Assembly: GCA_963757155.1 (NCBI GenBank)
Contig: CAVWQS010000009.1
Location: forward strand, 248,001 to 312,000
Direction of reading: 5' to 3'
DNA from: DASXQK01 sp963757155
GTDB lineage: Bacteria; Pseudomonadota; Alphaproteobacteria; Dongiales; Dongiaceae
DNA length: 64,000 nt
Position 1 is the stretch's first letter, and every line of letters starts with the position of its first letter. Shown one piece after another: positions 54,564 to 63,204 of the stretch. The notes beneath the pieces are model-generated. The model was given only the letters and a program-made list of their open reading frames with translations, was not told where the DNA came from and ran no database searches. The position numbers and the translations under genes were made by a program.

Positions 54564-55340
54564 CTACACGACCACCGGCACCATGCCGCCGTCCATCGTC
54601 ACCGTCGCGCCGGTGATGTAGCCGGCCTTGTCCGAGGCCAGGAAGGCGACCGCGTTGGCGATGTCTTCGGGCGTTGCCATCCGGCCCAGGGGAATCCGGG
54701 CGATCGCGCGCTGCCGCGCCTCTTCCGGGGAGATGCCGGCGAGCTTGGCTTCGGCCTGCATGCCCTCGGCGACGCGCTCGGTCTCGGTCGCGCCCGGATT
54801 GAGGCCGACGACCCTGACACCTCTGGCGGCATAGGCCGTGGCCAGGCCGGCCGTGGCCAGCATCAGCGCGGCATTGGCGGCCCCGCCGGCGAGATGGGTG
54901 GGCGAGGCGACCTTGCCGCCATTGCCGATCACATTGACGATCACCCCGGCGCCGCGCTTGGCCATGCGCTTCACCACGGGATCGATCACGTTCACATAGG
55001 AGAAGTATTTCGCCTCCATGGCGGCCTTCCAATGGGCCGGGGTCAGGTCCTCCGGCGGCGTGCGCTTGGCAGCACCGGCGCTGTTGACCAGGATGTCGAT
55101 CGGCCCCAGCGCGCGCTCCATGGCATCGACCATCCGGAGCGCGGCGTCCGGGTCGATCAAGTCGGCGGCGACGGTCGTCACCTCGCCGAGCGTCGCTTTG
55201 GCGCGATCGAGATTCGCCTGCGCCCGCGAGACGATTCCCACCCGCGCGCCCTCCGCCAGGAACAACTGGGCGCAGGCAAACCCGATGCCCTTCGACCCGC
55301 CGGTGATCACCACATTCTTGCCCTTCAGACCGAGATCCAT
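54564..55340 (-). CDS. Short-chain dehydrogenase/reductase with non-canonical active site
   Basis: SDR (258 aa) with the cofactor loop TGGSKGIGFACAQLF, the NSAGAAKRTP motif and a long substrate segment. At the usual Ser...Tyr-x3-Lys place the sequence is IGNGGKVASPTHLAGGAANAA, so neither the Tyr nor the Lys is present in the normal spacing. This is a group of SDRs with altered active sites. The start is ATG 55340. It is divergent from the ABC importer operon. Physiological substrate unknown. Confidence 0.75.
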   Translation of the reverse strand: MDLGLKGKNVVITGGSKGIGFACAQLFLAEGARVGIVSRAQANLDRAKATLGEVTTVAADLIDPDAALRMVDAMERALGPIDILVNSAGAAKRTPPEDLTPAHWKAAMEAKYFSYVNVIDPVVKRMAKRGAGVIVNVIGNGGKVASPTHLAGGAANAALMLATAGLATAYAARGVRVVGLNPGATETERVAEGMQAEAKLAGISPEEARQRAIARIPLGRMATPEDIANAVAFLASDKAGYITGATVTMDGGMVPVVV

Positions 55341-55396
55341 CTTCGCCTCCGTTGATGCGCTCCGAAGCATAGCAGTCCCCTCCGCAGCCCACCCCA

Positions 55397-55475
55397 TCGT
55401 CATCCCCGCGAACGCGGGGATCCAGGGTTGCAGATCTCGCTGGTGGCCCTATCCCGCTTTCGCGGGAATGACGGC
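55397..55475. repeat. REP-like palindromic element
   Basis: Two inverted motifs lie close together: CCCCGCGAACGCGGGG near 55403 and CCCGCTTTCGCGGG near 55453, flanked by CGTCAT and ATGACG ends. The overall layout is that of short intergenic REP/BIME-type repeats common in proteobacteria. It separates the SDR gene from the importer operon. Confidence 0.7.
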
Positions 55476-55518
55476 AAGGAGGGTTTCACAAACCCCTTGA
55501 CTCTTTTTACCCCGCCTT

Positions 55519-55532
55519 TGAACATTCGTTCA
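55519..55532. promoter_or_regulatory. Candidate SorC-type operator upstream of the importer operon
   Basis: The sequence TGAAC-ATTC-GTTCA is a 14-bp palindrome located 59 bases before the permease start. It overlaps the place where a -10 box would sit if TTGACT at 55497-55502 is the -35 box. A second GTTCAA half-site lies at 55548-55553. Such sites fit SorC/DeoR-family regulators, and one is encoded at the end of this operon. Inference from sequence and position. Confidence 0.5.
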
Positions 55533-55590
55533 CCTGATAAGACAAAAGTTCAAGACCGGCAAACGGCAGGCCGGTCTGGGAGGAAGCGAG

Positions 55591-56529
55591 TTGCGGAGCG
55601 AGATTCTGCGCCGCCAGTCCACGGCGCCCGGGCCCGCCCCCGGGGCTCTCGCCTTGCGGCTGCCGCGCTGGCTCACCTCCGAGCATCCCGCGCCCTGGCT
55701 CTTCCCGAGCCTCGCCATGATCCTGGCCTTCGGGATCTATCCGCTCGCCTACAGCCTCTGGCTCAGCTTCCATAAGCAGAACTTCTTCACCCGCAGCATG
55801 GATTTCTCCGGCCTGCTGCAATGGCAGGCGGCCTTCGCCGATCCGCGGATGTGGGGGGCGCTCGCCACCACCCTCACCTATACGGCGGTCTGCCTCGTCG
55901 TCGAGCTGGTGCTGGGCCTCGCCATCGCGCTGCTGCTGGATGTGGACCGCCGCGGCTACGGCATCCTGCGCGCCCTCATGACCTTGCCGCTGGTGGTGCC
56001 GCCGGCCGTGACCGGGCTCATGTTCCTGCTGCTCGAGGACAATCAATACGGCGTCCTCTCCTATTATCTCGGCGCCTTCGGCATCATCGATCCCAACAAG
56101 CCGATCCTCGGCACCACGGCGCTCGCCCTGCCGGGCGTCATGTTGACCGATATCTGGCAATGGACACCCTTCATGGTGCTGATCTTCCATGCGGCGCTGC
56201 GCGCTTTGCCGCGGGAGCCTTTCGAGGCCGCGGCCATCGACGGGGCCGGGGCCATCGCCGCCTTCCGGCATCTGACCCTGCCCATGCTGGGCAAGGTCAT
56301 CGCGCTTGCCGTGCTGCTGCGCGGCATCGATCTCTTCCGCATCTACGACTACATCTATGTCATGACCTCGGGCGGGCCTGGCACGGCGACCGAGACCATC
56401 AGCTATTACGCCGGCAAGATCTTCGGCCTGGCCAATTTTCCCTATTCCGCCACCCTCAGCATCATCACTCTAGTGGTGATCAATCTGGCCGCGCTGATCT
56501 TCGTGCGCGTCGCTCGGATCCGCTTCTGA
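55591..56529 (+). CDS. Carbohydrate ABC transporter permease (MalF-like)
   Basis: A permease (312 aa) with six membrane helices and the cytosolic EAAxxDGAG loop (EPFEAAAIDGAGAIAAFRHLTLPML). Start is a TTG at 55591 with GGGAGGAAG a few bases upstream. A second start candidate is not strong. It is the first gene of an import operon followed by MalG-like permease and binding protein genes. Confidence 0.85.
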   Translation: MRSEILRRQSTAPGPAPGALALRLPRWLTSEHPAPWLFPSLAMILAFGIYPLAYSLWLSFHKQNFFTRSMDFSGLLQWQAAFADPRMWGALATTLTYTAVCLVVELVLGLAIALLLDVDRRGYGILRALMTLPLVVPPAVTGLMFLLLEDNQYGVLSYYLGAFGIIDPNKPILGTTALALPGVMLTDIWQWTPFMVLIFHAALRALPREPFEAAAIDGAGAIAAFRHLTLPMLGKVIALAVLLRGIDLFRIYDYIYVMTSGGPGTATETISYYAGKIFGLANFPYSATLSIITLVVINLAALIFVRVARIRF

Positions 56530-57419
56530 TGCGCCGCCAGGGACTCGCCCTCTATCTGCGCGATCTGGTCGCGGTGCTGACGGTCGCCGTCTTCCTGTTT
56601 CCGCTGTTCTGGTGGGTGCTGGCGTCCTTCAAGCCCTATACCGCCATCTTCTCCCATGTGCCCAATTACTTCGATTTCACCCCCACCTTGCGCAACTACG
56701 GCGTCACCTTGCTGGGCTGGTCGCGGGTCGAGCAGGATCTGACCAGCGGCGGGGTCGGCGCGATCCATGGCGGCTCCAGCAGCTATTATTCCATCCCCAG
56801 CATCCTCCAGAGCTTTGCCGTGGCCTGCGGCTCGACGATCATCGCGCTGCTCCTTGCCACGCCGGCGGCCTATGCGCTGTCGCGCTTCAGCTTCCGCCGC
56901 CGGCACGACCTCGTCTTCTTCATCCTGGCGCAGCGCATGCTGCCGCCCATCGCGATCGCCGTGCCGCTGTTCTTCATCTTCCGCGATCTCGGCCTGCGCG
57001 ATTCGATCCTCGGGCTGATCCTGGCACATACGCTGATGAGCCTGCCCATCGCCATTTTGCTCATGAAGAGTTTCTTCGACGACATCCCCATCGATCTCGA
57101 CAGCGCCGCGATGATCGATGGCGCCGGGCGCATCGGCTGCTTCCGCCATGTCTGCCTGCCGCTGGTGCGCGGTGGGCTGGCGGCGACGGCCGTGCTCTGC
57201 TTCATCTTCTCCTGGACCGAGTTCCTGATCTCGCTGCAGCTCACCACGCAGATCCGGACCATCCCGGTGAAGATCTCGACCTTCGTCACCTCCACCGGCA
57301 CCGAATGGGGCCTGATCACCGCGCTCGGCAGTGCGGCTTTGGTGCCGGCCTTCGTCGTCATCCTGCTCGTCCAGCGTCATCTGGTCCGAGGCCTCTCCCT
57401 CGGCTCCATCAAGGAGTGA
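56529..57419 (+). CDS. Carbohydrate ABC transporter permease (MalG-like)
   Basis: A permease (296 aa) beginning at ATG 56529, whose A is the last base of the previous stop (TGATG). It has the MalG-type EAA-like loop (DSAAMIDGAGRIGCFRHVCLPL) and the usual C-terminal ending. The first periplasmic loop (FSHVPNYFDFTPTLRNYGVTL) is typical. Together with the MalF-like protein it forms the channel. No ATPase gene is found in the operon in this window. Confidence 0.85.
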   Translation: MRRQGLALYLRDLVAVLTVAVFLFPLFWWVLASFKPYTAIFSHVPNYFDFTPTLRNYGVTLLGWSRVEQDLTSGGVGAIHGGSSSYYSIPSILQSFAVACGSTIIALLLATPAAYALSRFSFRRRHDLVFFILAQRMLPPIAIAVPLFFIFRDLGLRDSILGLILAHTLMSLPIAILLMKSFFDDIPIDLDSAAMIDGAGRIGCFRHVCLPLVRGGLAATAVLCFIFSWTEFLISLQLTTQIRTIPVKISTFVTSTGTEWGLITALGSAALVPAFVVILLVQRHLVRGLSLGSIKE

Positions 57420-57528
57420 GGGATATGCCCCTGACCGACATGAAATCGTCCTGCAAGCGCCTATCCAAGAAGCCGTCGACCGAAGAGCACGTCAATCCAA
57501 CAAGACGTCCATTTTGGGAGGAAGAATC

Positions 57529-59052
57529 ATGGATATGAAGGAATTCGACCGGAAGACCTATATCGCCGACAGCGCCCAGGCTTTTGCCGACCGGCGCATC
57601 ACCAAGCGCCAGTTCCTGCGCCGCCTCGCCATCGCCGGCGTCGGCCTCTCCAGCTTCGCCGCCACCATGCTGGGGCGGACCCGCCCCTTTCCCGGCCTGA
57701 CACCGCCCGCCGCCCGGGCGGATACCGGCGCCTCGCCGGAGATGACGAAGTGGCTCCAGGACGTGGGCAGCAAATACAAGGGCACGAAGATCCGCTACAC
57801 CTCGGAAGCCACCCCGCCCACCATCGTCGCCAACCAGCTCGCCAAGGACGAGTTCACCGCCAATACCGGCATCGAGGTGGAGATCGAGATCGTGCCGCTG
57901 GAGCAGGTGCTGCAGAAGGCCACGGTCGACGTCCAGGGCCAGCTCGGCAGCTATGATCTCTATTACCTCGACCAGTCCTGGACCGCGCTGTTCATCAACG
58001 ACACCATCGATCCGAAGCAGTACTACAGCGACAAGAAGGACATCGCGCTCCCGGATTTCGACTGGGATGATTTTTCCGAGCCCCTGGTCCAGGGCATCTC
58101 GACCTATAAGGACAAGCTGATCGGCGTGCCCTTCGACATCCCGATTTTCATCCTGATGTACCGCAAGGACCTTTTCGACAAGCATGGTCTCAAGGTGCCC
58201 ACGACCATGGACGAGTACATGACCGCCGTGAAGACGCTGGACGCGGCCGAGCGCGGCAACGGTATCTACGGCACCACCGGCCAGCTGAAGTCCGGGCACT
58301 ACTCCCTGAATTGCGACTGGACGGCCTGGCTCTGGGCCAATGGCGGCTCTGTCTTCGGCAAGGACGGCTTCTTCTCCGGCGGCGATGAGGACGGCATGCG
58401 CGGCCTCGCCTATATGCAGGAGCTGGTCAAGTACATGCCCCCGGCGGCCACCACCTGGACCTGGGACGGCGAAGGCCAGTCCGTGGGCCAGGGCAATGCC
58501 GCCATGCTGATCTCCTGGGGCGAATTCTTCCCCGGTTTCGACAGTAAGGATTCCAAGGTCGTCGGTCTGATGGAGGCCGTGCGCCCGCCGACGGAATCGA
58601 AGCTGCGCAGCCCCGACCAGACGGGCTTCCTGGAGATTCCCCATATCGGGCATCAGGGCGGCTCCTCCATCTGCCTGTCGAAATATTCGAAGAACCCGGA
58701 GGCCGCTTTCATCTTCATGCAATGGGTCTGCTCCAAGGATGTGGTCGCCCGCTCCTCCACCCTCGGCGGCGGCGCCTCCTCGGTGCGCAATTCCACCTAC
58801 AGCGATCCGCGGGTCCTCGCCGCGGCCAAGGTCGGGCCCGGCACGACGCGCCACTTCCCGGCCATCGAATGGACCATCAACAATGCCATGGGATCGGAGC
58901 CCAAGCTGCCCGCCTGGGTCGAGATCTCCAACAACATCATCCCGGTCGAGCTCGGCAAGCTGCTGGCCGGCCAATACAGCAAGCCCGAGGACTGCATGGC
59001 CGCCATCAAGGAGCAGGCGGACAAATCGGCCGAGCCCTTCCGCAAGGGCTAG
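57529..59052 (+). CDS. Sugar ABC transporter substrate-binding protein
   Basis: A 507-residue type of carbohydrate-binding protein. The N-terminus is long (RRITKRQFLRRLAIAGVGLSSFAATML) and resembles a Tat signal with KR instead of RR. The binding protein body includes YDLYYLDQSWTALFIND, VPFDIPIFILMYRKDLFDKHG and IPHIGHQGGSSICLSKYSKN. A good ribosome-binding site (GGGAGGAAG) precedes ATG 57529. It is larger than typical maltose-binding proteins. It binds the substrate in the periplasm; the sugar or polyol is unknown. Confidence 0.84.
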   Translation: MDMKEFDRKTYIADSAQAFADRRITKRQFLRRLAIAGVGLSSFAATMLGRTRPFPGLTPPAARADTGASPEMTKWLQDVGSKYKGTKIRYTSEATPPTIVANQLAKDEFTANTGIEVEIEIVPLEQVLQKATVDVQGQLGSYDLYYLDQSWTALFINDTIDPKQYYSDKKDIALPDFDWDDFSEPLVQGISTYKDKLIGVPFDIPIFILMYRKDLFDKHGLKVPTTMDEYMTAVKTLDAAERGNGIYGTTGQLKSGHYSLNCDWTAWLWANGGSVFGKDGFFSGGDEDGMRGLAYMQELVKYMPPAATTWTWDGEGQSVGQGNAAMLISWGEFFPGFDSKDSKVVGLMEAVRPPTESKLRSPDQTGFLEIPHIGHQGGSSICLSKYSKNPEAAFIFMQWVCSKDVVARSSTLGGGASSVRNSTYSDPRVLAAAKVGPGTTRHFPAIEWTINNAMGSEPKLPAWVEISNNIIPVELGKLLAGQYSKPEDCMAAIKEQADKSAEPFRKG

Positions 59053-59170
59053 GCCACGTATGACCACTCCCTGCCCGCGTCGTGCTGCCCGTTCCTTCCC
59101 CGCAAGGGGAAGGAACGGGGCGAGTCCGGTCCGGCTCTCGGCTTTCTCCCTGGCTGACTGAGTCGGACAG

Positions 59171-60703
59171 ATGGACCTCCCAAGGGACCTCGTTATCGGC
59201 CTCGACAGCAGCACGACAGCGACCAAGGCGGTCGCCTGGACCCGCAAGGGCCAGGCGATCGCCGAGGGCCGCGCGCCGGTGCCCCTGTCCACGCCGGGAC
59301 CGGGCGCCTTCGAGCAGCAGCCGGAGGAATGGTGGCAGGCCGCCGTCACGGCGCTCCGCCAGCTCACCGCCAAGGTCGACCCCGCGCGCATCGCCGCCCT
59401 CGCCATCTCCAATCAGCGCGAGACCGTGGGATTTCTGGACGCGGCGGGCCGGTCTCTGCGCCCGGCCATCCTCTGGCTCGACGAGCGCTGCCGGCCCGAT
59501 GTCGCGCGGGTGGCCGCGGCGCTGGGCGCCGAGCGCCTCAACGAGATCACCGGCAAGATGCCGGATCTGACGCCGGCCCTCTATTCCCTGGCCTGGCTCC
59601 AGCGCAACGAGCCGGCGAATTTCGCCGCCACCCGCTACTTCGTCGATGTCCAGGGCTATCTCGTCCTGCGCCTCACCGGGGCGAACGCGACGAGCTGGGG
59701 CAGCGCCGATCCCCATGGCCTCTTCGATCTGCGCAGGAAAAAGCTCTCGCCCGAGATCCTCGCCTGGATGGGATTGGGCGAGGACCAGTTCTTTCCGGCC
59801 CAGCCGCCCGGCACGGTGCTGGGCGAGCTGACGGCGGCGGCCGCCGCGGCCACGGGTCTCAGTCCCGGCACCATTGTCGCCGCCGGCGGGGGCGACGGCC
59901 AGGCGGCGGGGCTCGGCTGCGCCGTGCTGGGGGGCGGGCGGGCCTATCTCAATCTCGGCACCGCCGTGGTCTCCGGCGTCTTCAGCAGCGTCTGCCGCAC
60001 CGATCCCGCCTTCCGCACCGAGACCAGCCTCTCCGGCGACGGCTATATCTTCGAGACCTGCCTGCGCACCGGCATGTTCCTGACGGATTGGGTGACCAAG
60101 CGCCTCTTCGGCCTCGACCCCGTCGGCGACCCCGGCTGCTACGATCGGCTGGAGGAAGCCGCCGCCGCCGTGCCGCCGGGCAGCGACGGGCTGCTGCTGC
60201 TGCCCTATTGGAGCGGGGTCATGTCGCCCCATTGGAATCCCGATGCCCGCGGCGCCATGCTGGGCTTCGCGCCCGAGCACGACCGCGGCCATGTCTATCG
60301 CGCCTTGATCGAGGGCATCGCCCTCGACATGGCCGCCGGCTATGACGCCATCGAGGCCCTGGGCGAGCCGGTCAAGGAGATCGTCGTCATCGGCGGCGGG
60401 GCGAAGAGCGCGCTCTGGCGCCGCATCTTCGCCGATGCCACGGGGCGCGAGCTGGTGGCCTCGGAGACGGTGGAGGCCTCCAGCCTGGGGGCGGCCATGC
60501 TCGCGGCCGTGGGTGCCTGCTGGTATGGCAGCCCGCCCGAGGCCGCGCGCGCCATGCAGGGCCGCCTCAGCGAGCGCCTCTCGCCCGACCCTCGCCATCA
60601 CGCCACCTATCGCGAGCTCGGCGAGATCTATGCCGGGCTCTATCCCGCGATGACGGAGACCTTCGCCCGATTGGCCAGATTCCGGGAGTGCCGCACGGCA
60701 TGA
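59171..60703 (+). CDS. FGGY-family carbohydrate/polyol kinase
   Basis: A kinase (510 aa) with the N-terminal phosphate motif GLDSSTTATKAVAW, the ISNQRETVGFLD segment and the second-domain motif GDGQAAGLGCAV. The late segment EIVVIGGGAKSALWRRIFAD is typical of xylulo-, ribulo- and glycerol-kinase relatives. It overlaps the following dehydrogenase gene by four bases (ATGA). The gene set suggests it phosphorylates an imported polyol or ketose. The exact substrate is not determinable. Confidence 0.85.
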   Translation: MDLPRDLVIGLDSSTTATKAVAWTRKGQAIAEGRAPVPLSTPGPGAFEQQPEEWWQAAVTALRQLTAKVDPARIAALAISNQRETVGFLDAAGRSLRPAILWLDERCRPDVARVAAALGAERLNEITGKMPDLTPALYSLAWLQRNEPANFAATRYFVDVQGYLVLRLTGANATSWGSADPHGLFDLRRKKLSPEILAWMGLGEDQFFPAQPPGTVLGELTAAAAAATGLSPGTIVAAGGGDGQAAGLGCAVLGGGRAYLNLGTAVVSGVFSSVCRTDPAFRTETSLSGDGYIFETCLRTGMFLTDWVTKRLFGLDPVGDPGCYDRLEEAAAAVPPGSDGLLLLPYWSGVMSPHWNPDARGAMLGFAPEHDRGHVYRALIEGIALDMAAGYDAIEALGEPVKEIVVIGGGAKSALWRRIFADATGRELVASETVEASSLGAAMLAAVGACWYGSPPEAARAMQGRLSERLSPDPRHHATYRELGEIYAGLYPAMTETFARLARFRECRTA

Positions 60704-61992
60704 GCAATAATCTTGAGATCATCGAGGAGGTCGTGGCCGGCCGCTATTACGCCCCGGAGCTGGGCGGGCCGCTTCCCTCCCCCATCCGCCGCCTCGCTCT
60801 GGAGCGAAGCCTGGCGGGCCAGGAGCAGGCGCTGGTCGAGAGCGTCGATCTCGGGCCCAGGCTTGCCGTGGTGGCGGATGAGACGACCTTCGAGGTGCTG
60901 GGACGGCGCGTGCATGACGCTCTGCCGGGCGCCGATCTCGTGGTGCTGGATCACCCCAGGGCCGAGGAGAAGACCGCCGATCAGCTGCAAGAGCGGGTCG
61001 CCGGCGCCGACGGGCTCATCGCCGTGGGCTCCGGCACCATCAACGATCTCTGCAAATACGTGACCCATCGCACGCAGCGGAATTGCGCGGTCTTCGCCAC
61101 CGCGCCCTCCATGGACGGCTATGTCACCACCACGGTCTCCATCACCCGGGACCAGTTCAAGGCCAGCCTTCCCGCCCATGCCCCGCGCGGGGTGTTCTTC
61201 GACCTCGAAGTGCTGCGCCATGCGCCGCAGCGCATGATCCTCTCGGGCTTCGGCGACACCATCTGCCGCAGCACGGCCCAGGTGGATTGGCTGCTCTCCC
61301 ATCTCCTCCTCGACACCGTCTATGCCGAGACGCCCTATCGCCTGATGGCGGAAGACGAGCCGCTGCTCTATCGCGCGGCGGCGGGGATCGGCAAAGGCGA
61401 GCCCGATGCGCTGCTGCGCCTGACCCGGCTTCTGATCCTCTCGGGCCTGGGCGTGCTGGTGACCAACACCAGCCATTGCGGCTCCATGGGCGAGCATGGC
61501 ATCAGCCATTACATAGACATGCTGGCGCGGCCCCATCCCGGCACGCTCCATGGCCAGCAGGTCGGAGTCGGCACCTGGACCATGGGGCGCCTCCAGGCAG
61601 AGATGCTGGCGAGCGAGACGCCGCCGCAGCTCGGCCCTTTGGCGGAGGATGGCGATTTCGACCGGCGCTTCGGACGCTTCGCCGATTCCTTCCGCCAGGC
61701 GATCGCGCGCAAGCCCTTCGACGCGCCCGGCACGGCGCGGCTCAACCGCCGCCTCGCCGAGTCCTGGCCGGAGATCCGCCGCCGGCTCCTCGCCGTGATG
61801 CTGCCGGTCTCCGAGATGGAGCGGGCCATCAAGGCGGCCGGCATGCCCTATCGGGGGCGGGATCTCGGCCTCGATCCCGCCTTCTACCGCCAGGCGGTCG
61901 CCCATGCCCATGAGATCCGCGACCGCTATTGCTTCCTCGACCTCGCCGCTCAGGCGGGTAGGCTCGATGCTTTCGCGGCGGAGGAAGAATGA
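60700..61992 (+). CDS. Glycerol-1-phosphate dehydrogenase-like (AraM/EgsA-type) enzyme
   Basis: Metal-dependent NAD dehydrogenase (430 aa) of the AraM/EgsA branch of the iron-containing alcohol-dehydrogenase superfamily. The nucleotide-binding motif is AVGSGTINDLCKY, with FATAPSMDGYVTTTVSI after it. Metal ligands are in FGDTICRSTAQVDW, HCGSMGEHGISHYID and HGQQVGVGTW. It starts at ATG 60700, overlapping the kinase stop. It would oxidise or reduce a phosphorylated polyol or ketose produced by the kinase. Confidence 0.83.
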   Translation: MSNNLEIIEEVVAGRYYAPELGGPLPSPIRRLALERSLAGQEQALVESVDLGPRLAVVADETTFEVLGRRVHDALPGADLVVLDHPRAEEKTADQLQERVAGADGLIAVGSGTINDLCKYVTHRTQRNCAVFATAPSMDGYVTTTVSITRDQFKASLPAHAPRGVFFDLEVLRHAPQRMILSGFGDTICRSTAQVDWLLSHLLLDTVYAETPYRLMAEDEPLLYRAAAGIGKGEPDALLRLTRLLILSGLGVLVTNTSHCGSMGEHGISHYIDMLARPHPGTLHGQQVGVGTWTMGRLQAEMLASETPPQLGPLAEDGDFDRRFGRFADSFRQAIARKPFDAPGTARLNRRLAESWPEIRRRLLAVMLPVSEMERAIKAAGMPYRGRDLGLDPAFYRQAVAHAHEIRDRYCFLDLAAQAGRLDAFAAEEE

Positions 61993-63005
61993 AGCCCGAG
62001 AAGGGAGAAACTGCGGCGGCGTTGGAGGCTGGGAAAGCCGGTCTCGATATGTCCGGCGCAAGCCTGCCCGACGAGGAGGAGCAGCGCCGCACGCGGATCG
62101 CCTGGCTCTATTACGTCGAGGGCAAGACCCAGAGCGAGATCGGCGAGGCGCTGCGGCTCTCCCGGGTCAAGGTCAACCGCGAGCTGGCGATCTGCCGCGA
62201 CAGCGGGCTGGTGCAGATCCGCATCAATGGAAGGCTCGCCGGTTGCGTGGCGCTGGAGCGCAAGCTGCAATCCCGCTATGGACTGGCCGATGCCGTCGTC
62301 GTCCCCACGCCGGCGGATCCCGAGGGTATCGCCCTCGCTTTGGGCATGGCGGTGGGCGCCTATGTCTCCGATCGGCTGAAGCCCGGGATGACCGTGGGCA
62401 TCGGCTGGGGCCGGACGCTCCGCTGCTCGATCCGGGCCATGCGGCGGCGTCATGTGCCGCGGCTGACCGTGGTCTCGCTCATGGGCGGGCTCGGCCGCGC
62501 CTCGGAGCTCAACACCTACGAGACCGCCTCGCATTTCGCCGAGCTCCATGACGCGACCTGCTACTACCTCGCCGCCCCCACCTTCGCCGATTCGGTGAAG
62601 CTCCGGGACATGCTCCTGGACCAGGCCCGCATGCGGGAGGTCTACGACCGCTGCCGCCGCGCCGATATGACCATCGCCAGCGTCGGCGGCCTCGGCCGCC
62701 ACAACCGCATTCACAGCCTGGGCCTCCTGACCGCCGCCGAGCAGCGCTCGCTCGCCTCCGCCGGCGCCGTCGGCGACTACCTCTGCCACTTCCTCGACCG
62801 CGACGGCGCGCTGGTAAAGCACCCCGTCAACGGCCGCGTCGTCGGCGTCTCCCCACGCGACCTCACCGAAGTGCCCATCCGCATCCTCGCCAGCGGCGGC
62901 GCGGAAAAGACCACCATCCTCCGCGCGACCCTGGCGGCAGGCTACGCGACGGTGCTGATCACCGATGAGAAGACGGCAAGATTGCTCGTAGCTGCGAACG
63001 CATAG
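61989..63005 (+). CDS. SorC-family transcriptional regulator
   Basis: A regulator (338 aa). An N-terminal HTH region (about 35-75: IAWLYYVEGKTQSEIGEALRLSRVKVNREL) is followed by the sugar-phosphate effector domain (ADAVVVPTPADPEGIALALGMAVG, VGIGWGRTL, VVSLMGGLGRASELNTYETA). Starts with ATGA overlap on the dehydrogenase gene. Likely controls the operon through the palindrome at 55519-55532 in response to a phosphorylated intermediate. Confidence 0.87.
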   Translation: MKPEKGETAAALEAGKAGLDMSGASLPDEEEQRRTRIAWLYYVEGKTQSEIGEALRLSRVKVNRELAICRDSGLVQIRINGRLAGCVALERKLQSRYGLADAVVVPTPADPEGIALALGMAVGAYVSDRLKPGMTVGIGWGRTLRCSIRAMRRRHVPRLTVVSLMGGLGRASELNTYETASHFAELHDATCYYLAAPTFADSVKLRDMLLDQARMREVYDRCRRADMTIASVGGLGRHNRIHSLGLLTAAEQRSLASAGAVGDYLCHFLDRDGALVKHPVNGRVVGVSPRDLTEVPIRILASGGAEKTTILRATLAAGYATVLITDEKTARLLVAANA

Positions 63006-63017
63006 CCGTCGCCCCTC

Positions 63018-63099
63018 CTCTTTCCCTCTCGCCCCCATCCTCTTTCCCTCTCGCCCCCCGCACCTTCTTTCCCCCTCGCCCCCCGAAGGGGGGAGAGGG
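63018..63099. repeat. C-rich direct repeats and hairpin between operon and IS element
   Basis: Two near-identical copies of CTCTTTCCCTCTCGCCCC occur in the first part. A hairpin at 63073-63099 follows (CCCTC..CCCCCC pairing with GGGGGG..GAGGG, loop GAA, one mismatch pair). The hairpin may end the sugar operon, although no T run follows. The sequence type is common between genes in high-GC genomes. Between this and the transposase ATG (63205) lies the probable IS end, whose exact terminal inverted repeat I could not fix. Confidence 0.6.
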
Positions 63100-63204
63100 C
63101 GGGGTGAGGGGGTGCCGGCGGGTCCGGACCGGGTACATATCGGACAAAATAGACCGGGAAGATACCTGACAGGTTTTCCTGTTCGGCAGGGAGGGCCCCT
63201 GCCG

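Noticed and set aside
55397..55475. Possible CRISPR-like repeats
   Set aside because: Only two short inverted elements without regular spacers; REP-like.
57409..59412. Minus-strand frame across the binding protein gene
   Set aside because: Antisense to a clear sugar-binding protein; no motifs.
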